The translations under genes and the position numbers were made by a program. Positions 5,089 to 9,528 of a DNA stretch of 9,528 nt are shown here, piece by piece (the first letter of the stretch is position 1; every line of letters begins with the position of its first letter). A model generated the notes under the pieces. It did not search any database, had not been told where the DNA came from, and saw only the letters and a program-made list of their open reading frames with translations. This stretch comes from Lentisphaeria bacterium (lineage in GTDB: Bacteria; Verrucomicrobiota; Lentisphaeria; Victivallales; UBA1829): positions 1 to 9,528 of the forward strand of contig JAFYBD010000075.1 of NCBI GenBank assembly GCA_017540385.1. Direction: 5' to 3'.

Positions 5089-6609
5089 ATGAAAGCTGTT
5101 TCCGGCACCCTGATGCGTTCCATAGAGGCTTCGGCCATTCAGCTCGGACAGGTCGATTCTTGGCCCTTGATGAAGCGCGCCGGCAAAGCGCTCGCCCGCG
5201 AAGCCGCGCAGTTCCGCGCCCGGGGCGCGTTCTTCGCCGTGCTGGCGGGAAAGGGCAACAACGCGGGCGACGGGTTCGTCGCGGCGAAGGAGCTTTACGA
5301 ATTCGGATTCCCCGTCCGCATTTTCCATACGTCCCCCGCATCGGAGTTCAAAGGGGACGCACTTCGCGCATGGGACGAGCTGCCGCCCGGGATCGAACGC
5401 CGCACCGAACTTCACGCCGCCGACCTCACCGGCGCGATCGTGATCGATTCGCTCCTCGGGACCGGGTTCAGCGGCACGCTCAGGGAACCCTGGCTCCACT
5501 GGATCAATCTCCTGAACTACCTGAACGTCCCGGTCGTCGCCGCCGATCTGCCGTCAGGCCTGGACGCGGACGACGGCGAAGTGCGCGGCGGCGCGGCAGT
5601 CCGGGCCGACGTCACGGTCACGTTCGGGTTCCCGAAGACCGGGATGCTGACGGGGCAGGGGCCCGCTCTCTGCGGACGAATCCGCGTGATCGACATCGGA
5701 TTGCCGCCCGAAAGCGAGGACTCGATCGAACGTTACGTGCTCTGCACCGGCTTGCCGGACGTGAAGAGCCGGCTGCGCCCGGTGGCGTTCGACACGTACA
5801 AGCAGAAACGCGGTCATGTGGCCGTCGTCGGCGGGAGTTCGGACTACCCCTCCGCGCCGTTCCTGACGGCGGAGGCCGCGCTCCGGGCCGGCGCCGGACT
5901 CGTGACCGTGTATGTGCCTGCGTCCATGGAAATCGTCTGCGCGCCGCCGAAGGCATTGATCGTGAAACGTCTCCCCGACGATGGACGCGGCGTCTTCACG
6001 CAGAGCTCCTTCGACGCATTGAAGCTGCCGTCGCACGTCGCGTCGGTCGCGGTCGGCATGGGCATGAATACATCCGAGGAGACCGTGCCTTTCCTGCGCG
6101 CCCTGATGGGCACCGCGGAGTGTCCGCTGCTGCTGGACGCCGACGCCCTGAACCTGATCGCAAAGCACCCCGGTCTGCTGCACGAACTCGGCACCGCTAC
6201 GGTCGTCACGCCGCACGAGGGCGAGATGAAGCGGATCGAAGCCGCCATCGGGCTGTCCTCCGGGCGGAACCGGACCGAACGCGCCGAAGCTCTGGCGAGG
6301 TTCACCGCGCTCCACGTCGTGCTGAAGGGCGTCCGCACGGTCGTGAGCTCGCCGAACGGCATTTCCGCGCTCAATCTCTCCGGCTCGCCCGTGCTGGCGA
6401 CAGCCGGCAGCGGGGACATCCTCTCCGGCGTGATCGCGGCGTTTGCGGCGAACTCCGGCGACCTCTTCGAAGCGGCGAAGTCCGGCGTCTTCCTGCACGG
6501 ACTGCTGGGCGAACTCGACGCGCCGTTCGCCGGGCGCGGCCTCATCGCCGACGACCTGCTCGCGCGGATCCCGGCGGCGTTCGACTTCATTCGTTCGGGA
6601 GGGTTCTGA
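5089..6609 (+). CDS. nnr: Bifunctional NAD(P)H-hydrate epimerase / ADP-dependent NAD(P)H-hydrate dehydratase
   Basis: This metabolite-repair enzyme interconverts the R and S forms of NAD(P)HX and dehydrates the S form back to NAD(P)H using ADP. The 506-residue length is normal for the fused form. The N-terminal epimerase half (about 1-215) shows GKGNNAGDG (54-62; the usual NNGGDG has Ala in place of one Gly), DSLLGTG (120-126), DLPSGLDADDG (153-163) and FGFPKTG (179-185). The C-terminal kinase-fold dehydratase half (about 235-506) shows KRGHVAVVGGS (240-250), LLDADALN (348-355), TPHEGEM (374-380), LKG (412-414) and AGSGDILSG (439-447), the nucleotide-binding and catalytic motifs. AGGAG seven bases upstream supports the ATG. 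It opens the plus-strand operon; the next gene starts one base after its stop. The product is cytoplasmic and probably active. Confidence 0.96.
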   Translation: MKAVSGTLMRSIEASAIQLGQVDSWPLMKRAGKALAREAAQFRARGAFFAVLAGKGNNAGDGFVAAKELYEFGFPVRIFHTSPASEFKGDALRAWDELPPGIERRTELHAADLTGAIVIDSLLGTGFSGTLREPWLHWINLLNYLNVPVVAADLPSGLDADDGEVRGGAAVRADVTVTFGFPKTGMLTGQGPALCGRIRVIDIGLPPESEDSIERYVLCTGLPDVKSRLRPVAFDTYKQKRGHVAVVGGSSDYPSAPFLTAEAALRAGAGLVTVYVPASMEIVCAPPKALIVKRLPDDGRGVFTQSSFDALKLPSHVASVAVGMGMNTSEETVPFLRALMGTAECPLLLDADALNLIAKHPGLLHELGTATVVTPHEGEMKRIEAAIGLSSGRNRTERAEALARFTALHVVLKGVRTVVSSPNGISALNLSGSPVLATAGSGDILSGVIAAFAANSGDLFEAAKSGVFLHGLLGELDAPFAGRGLIADDLLARIPAAFDFIRSGGF

Positions 6610-6610
6610 C

Positions 6611-7549
6611 ATGCCGTTCCCGATCGAAGACAAACTCGTCGTCGCCGTGGCGTCCAGCGCGCTTTTCCGCCTCGACGAAGCCGACGCGATCTTCCGCAGC
6701 CAGGGGCTCGCGGCCTACCGCAGGTACCAGCGCGAACACGAGAATACCGTCCTCGCGCCCGGGATCGCGTTCCCGTTCATCCGGCGTTTTCTGAAGTTCA
6801 ACGAGCTTTTCCCGGAGACCCAGCCGGTCGAGGTCGTGCTCCTCAGCCACAACGACCCGGACACCGGCAACCGCGTGCTCCGCTGCATCGACCATTACAA
6901 GCTCGGGATCACCCGGTCGGCGTTCCTGACCGACGGTCGCCCGGTCGACTACATCGGCGCGTACAACGTGTCGCTGTTCCTCTCCGGCAACGTGGAGGAC
7001 GTGCGCGACGCCATCCGAAGCGGGTTCGCCGCGGGCTACGTGCTGGACAGCAAGCTCAACGACGACGCGGACGACGACGAGCTCCGGGTGGCGTTCGACT
7101 TCGACGGCGTGCTCGCGGACGACAGCGCCGAACAGGTCTTCCAGTCCGGCGGCATCGACCAGTTCTGGCAGTCCGAGGCGAAGAAATCCGCCGTCCCGCT
7201 CGGACCCGGCCCCCTCGCCGACCTCTTCTCCAAACTCAGCCGACTGCACCGTCTGGAGGAGGATCGACGCGACGCCGACCCGCATTATCACCGTTATCTC
7301 CGCACGGCCATCGTGACCGCGCGAAGCGGCCCCGCGCAGCTCCGTCTCGCCACCACCCTGCGCGACTGGGACATCACGGTCGACCAGACGTTCTCCCTCG
7401 GCGGTATGAACAAAAGCCGCATCCTGAAACAGCTCCGCCCGCACATCTATTTCGACGATCAATGGTCGCCCCACCTCGAAGCCGCCAAGGAATTCACCCC
7501 CTCCGTCCATATCCCGTTCGGCTGCGTCGGCGACTGCAGGGAAGAGTGA
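6611..7549 (+). CDS. Cytosolic 5'-nucleotidase I-like protein (5'-nucleotidase family)
   Basis: A 312-residue cytoplasmic protein resembling cytosolic 5'-nucleotidase I, which removes the 5' phosphate from nucleoside monophosphates, notably AMP in animals. Family-like stretches are VVAVASSALFRLDEADAIF (10-28), YQREHE (39-44), GIAFPFIRRFLKFN (51-64), VEVVLLSHNDPDTGNRVL (73-90), GITRSAF (99-105) and SLFLSGNVEDVRDAI (121-135). Haloacid-dehalogenase-type catalytic motifs follow in order: DFDGVLADDSAE (163-174), TAR (236-238), GGMNK (264-268) and FDDQ (281-284). The ATG at 6611 is chosen because GGAGG (6598-6602) is eight bases upstream and it follows the nnr stop by one base; longer in-frame extension would lie inside nnr. 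Tight spacing implies co-transcription with nnr. Substrate is not determinable here. Confidence 0.88.
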   Translation: MPFPIEDKLVVAVASSALFRLDEADAIFRSQGLAAYRRYQREHENTVLAPGIAFPFIRRFLKFNELFPETQPVEVVLLSHNDPDTGNRVLRCIDHYKLGITRSAFLTDGRPVDYIGAYNVSLFLSGNVEDVRDAIRSGFAAGYVLDSKLNDDADDDELRVAFDFDGVLADDSAEQVFQSGGIDQFWQSEAKKSAVPLGPGPLADLFSKLSRLHRLEEDRRDADPHYHRYLRTAIVTARSGPAQLRLATTLRDWDITVDQTFSLGGMNKSRILKQLRPHIYFDDQWSPHLEAAKEFTPSVHIPFGCVGDCREE

Positions 7550-7564
7550 CCTGACCAAACAACA

Positions 7565-9433
7565 ATGAACACAATGAAAACGATGATTCTTTCACATTAT
7601 TCCCGCCTCTTTTCGAAACCGTTCTGGAAAGCGTTCCGCCCGCTTGCCTCGGCGGCTCTTCTGCTCTTTTCCCTGGAGTACGCCAGGTATTCCACGTTCG
7701 ATCCTCAATTCGATCTCGCGTTTTGTTCCCTGAGCGCCTTCTCGCTGATTGTCTGGGCTTTTTGTGTTTCGCTCTCCATCCGGGCCATCGGCGTTCGGAA
7801 GACGCTGCCGGTCATTGTGCTTACCCTGTTGTTCCTCGCGATGGATTACATCAATTTTTTCGAGTACAAAACCCCGACATGGGGCGAGGAAGTCCCGAGC
7901 GGTTTCCGCAAGGGAAGGTTTTACCGCACGTATTATCATGCTGCGACGACGGCGGCGTTCTTCCTGCTCCTCAATCTCTATTCTTTCTGCTGCAAATCGC
8001 GGATCGTCTCGTTTGCCAGGTCGTTTCTGTACTACCTGTTTTTCCTGTTTTCCCTCGCCGTGATCGGAAACGCGCTCTTTTCCGGGAGGGGGCTCGATCA
8101 TGACGCCATGTTCGCGATCATGCAGACGGACCGCCAGGAGGCGTTTCACTACTTTTTCGGGCTCAACAATGGCCTGCTTCTGCTCATTTGGCTGTTCCTG
8201 GTCATCCTCGGGCTCTGGTTTTTCGCGCGGTTTGCGTTTTCTCCGTTCAAGGATCGGATCAGTCGCCGGAAGAGGATGACCGGGAAAGCGGCGTTCTGCT
8301 GTTCGGCAGCCTTCTTTGTCTGCTTCATGCTGGGGGGCGTGCTGAGCATGTATCACTACCACCTGCCTCGCATGTACATGGTCATGGAGTCTCCGTGGTT
8401 TTACTTCAACGACCTCAAGATGTACAACAAAAACCGCGCGGAGTACAGCAAACGACTGCATGAACGCCTTTCGGTGATAGACAACCGCGGTTGTTTCCCG
8501 GGGAAATATGTCGTCGCGATCGGGGAGTCCTGCAATCGGAATTATATGGGGTGCTATGGCTACTCCAAAAACACCACTCCGTTCCAATCGAGCATGCTGA
8601 ACGACGAGGGGTTCTTCCTCTTCAAGCACCCCTACTCCTGCCATGTCCAGACGCAGCGTGTCCTGCTGCTCCTCCTGACGAGTCTGAATCAGTACAATGG
8701 CAAGGGCTACGAGATCGCGGACGCGACTTCCCTGATCGACATCGCGAAATGGTATCAGTATCAAACGAGCTGGGTAAGCGGACAGGAGAAAATATCGGTC
8801 TCGGTCAGCACGCTCTCTCCGTTGGCGGAATCCGCCGATCACGTCTATTTCTCGCCCGAACCGATGCCCTACCGCGACCTCGACGTCCTTCGGCATCTGG
8901 AGGACGGCAGGATTCTGGATGCGGATCGGTCGCTGACGTTTATCCACATGAACGGCAACCATTATCCCTACGATCTGTCGTTCCCGCCCGATACGCAGTT
9001 CGACGAGCCGGATCTTTCGCTGTATGAACTGAGTATCAGTTTCAACGACCGGATGTTGTCCAAACTGTTTGCGCTGGCACAGGCTCACGACGTTGACGTC
9101 TTCCTGTTCGTGTCCGACCATTCGGACGCCGTTTCTGTTCGATTGGGGCACGATCCCCGCTTTTATCTTCAGGAAATGGCCGAGATCCCGATGTGGGTCT
9201 ATCTTTCGGAACGTTACCGGAAAGAGCACCCCGAGATCGCGGAACGTCTTCGCGTCGCGACCGGGCAGGTCGTGACCAATGACCTGTGTTTCGATCTGCT
9301 GCTGGAATTGATGGGGATGGAGAATGACTTCGTCGATCCGACCCTCGTCCCGGGGAACGACGAATACAGAATCGACGAAGAGACCGCCAGGACCGTTTTC
9401 GGCCGCGAACACATTCATGTTCCCCAAGGCTAG
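7565..9433 (+). CDS. Phosphoethanolamine transferase-like membrane protein (EptA-like, alkaline phosphatase/sulfatase superfamily)
   Basis: A 622-residue inner-membrane protein with about seven hydrophobic segments between residues 26 and 262 and a soluble catalytic domain from about 310 to 600. Landmarks of the EptA/CptA-like group are VVAIGESCNRNYMGCYGYS (316-334; metal-binding Glu321), NTTPF (336-340), SCHVQTQRVL (358-367; Thr363 as the likely phosphorylated nucleophile), TSWVSGQE (401-408), FIHMNGNHYPY (459-469), FVSDHSD (515-521; metal-binding Asp518 and His519) and GHD (528-530). Such enzymes move phosphoethanolamine from phosphatidylethanolamine to lipid A or another envelope glycan; the acceptor here is unknown. 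It starts 15 bases after the nucleotidase stop and has no Shine-Dalgarno; the leader is A/C-rich (ACCAAACAACA), and a second ATG at 7574 is possible. Its sequence is visibly richer in T/A than the two upstream genes. The last residues PQG and the TAG stop are supplied by a tandem repeat. Confidence 0.82.
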   Translation: MNTMKTMILSHYSRLFSKPFWKAFRPLASAALLLFSLEYARYSTFDPQFDLAFCSLSAFSLIVWAFCVSLSIRAIGVRKTLPVIVLTLLFLAMDYINFFEYKTPTWGEEVPSGFRKGRFYRTYYHAATTAAFFLLLNLYSFCCKSRIVSFARSFLYYLFFLFSLAVIGNALFSGRGLDHDAMFAIMQTDRQEAFHYFFGLNNGLLLLIWLFLVILGLWFFARFAFSPFKDRISRRKRMTGKAAFCCSAAFFVCFMLGGVLSMYHYHLPRMYMVMESPWFYFNDLKMYNKNRAEYSKRLHERLSVIDNRGCFPGKYVVAIGESCNRNYMGCYGYSKNTTPFQSSMLNDEGFFLFKHPYSCHVQTQRVLLLLLTSLNQYNGKGYEIADATSLIDIAKWYQYQTSWVSGQEKISVSVSTLSPLAESADHVYFSPEPMPYRDLDVLRHLEDGRILDADRSLTFIHMNGNHYPYDLSFPPDTQFDEPDLSLYELSISFNDRMLSKLFALAQAHDVDVFLFVSDHSDAVSVRLGHDPRFYLQEMAEIPMWVYLSERYRKEHPEIAERLRVATGQVVTNDLCFDLLLELMGMENDFVDPTLVPGNDEYRIDEETARTVFGREHIHVPQG

Positions 9434-9528
9434 CGCCTTGACTGTAGTAGTGTCCGGCTTCGCTCGGACACAAGGCTAGCGCCTTGACTGCAGCAGTGCG
9501 CGGCTGCGCTCGGACACAAGGCTAGCGC
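9425..9528. repeat. 46-bp tandem repeat made of inverted repeats (continues past the right edge)
   Basis: Two full units (9425-9470 and 9471-9516) and 12 bases of a third (9517-9528) are present, with an exact 46-base period. Units 1 and 2 agree at 41 of 46 positions. Each begins CAAGGCTAGCGCCTTGACTG, where CAAGGC and GCCTTG form a 6-bp stem around TAGC. The second half of unit 1 holds GTGTCCG (9450-9456) and CGGACAC (9465-9471), a 7-bp stem with an 8-base loop. In unit 2 that stem loses pairs, but three changes create GCGC...GCGC around GGCT. The first unit overlaps the 3' end of the preceding gene and contains its TAG stop. No spacers separate the units, so this is not a CRISPR array. It resembles extragenic palindromic repeat clusters. 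Confidence 0.85.
9450..9471 (+). terminator. Hairpin after the EptA-like gene, possible mRNA 3' end
   Basis: A 7-bp perfect stem (GTGTCCG/CGGACAC) begins 17 bases after the stop codon. No T-tract follows, so it is not a textbook intrinsic terminator; it may instead stabilise the mRNA 3' end or halt transcription with help from the neighbouring repeat hairpins. Being nearly symmetric, it would fold on either strand. Confidence 0.3.

Noticed and set aside
7592..9427. Long minus-strand open frame antisense to the EptA-like gene
   Set aside because: It has no family motifs and is a shadow of a gene with conserved catalytic motifs on the plus strand.
9425..9528. CRISPR array
   Set aside because: The units abut with no unique spacers between them and the period is a constant 46 bases, so it is a tandem palindromic repeat.

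Overview
The window is about 9.5 kb of GC-rich bacterial DNA, densely packed with short or overlapping gene junctions. An EptA-like envelope phosphotransferase, a multi-pass GT-C glycosyltransferase, an exported protein and a lipobox-like segment all point to a Gram-negative organism. The style would fit a PVC-group bacterium such as Lentisphaerota, but there is no rRNA or decisive marker here, so that placement is a weak inference.

Layout. (1) At the left edge is the 5' part of a minus-strand gene for a small exported Gly/Met/Pro/Arg-rich protein (1-216). Upstream of it lies a 334-bp gene-free leader (217-550) with candidate promoter sites, a hairpin, a 12-bp palindrome and A-tracts. (2) A minus-strand operon is read from 4960 down to 551: a GT-C membrane glycosyltransferase, an RlmN-like radical-SAM protein fused to a hydrophobic lipobox-like segment and ankyrin repeats, and RecO. 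The three genes overlap by 32 and 4 bases. (3) A 128-bp divergent intergenic region (4961-5088) follows. (4) A plus-strand operon is read from 5089: bifunctional NAD(P)HX epimerase/dehydratase, a cytosolic 5'-nucleotidase I-like protein, and an EptA-like phosphoethanolamine transferase-like membrane protein. (5) At the right edge is a 46-bp tandem repeat built of inverted repeats; its first copy supplies the stop codon of the last gene.

Functional picture. The plus operon combines repair of damaged NAD(P)H, nucleotide dephosphorylation and an envelope modifier. The minus operon combines envelope glycosylation, an rRNA/tRNA methyltransferase-like protein and recombination repair. These look like mixed housekeeping operons rather than a defence or mobile island.

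The most unusual locus is the RlmN-like gene. Its CxxxCxxC cluster motif reads CxxxWxxC, so one iron-sulfur ligand is lost. The same reading frame then runs straight from the conserved AACGQL end of RlmN into what looks like a lipoprotein signal segment and about eight ankyrin repeats, with no stop and no usable start between them. It could be a repurposed membrane-anchored RlmN derivative, a decaying gene, or partly a sequence error.
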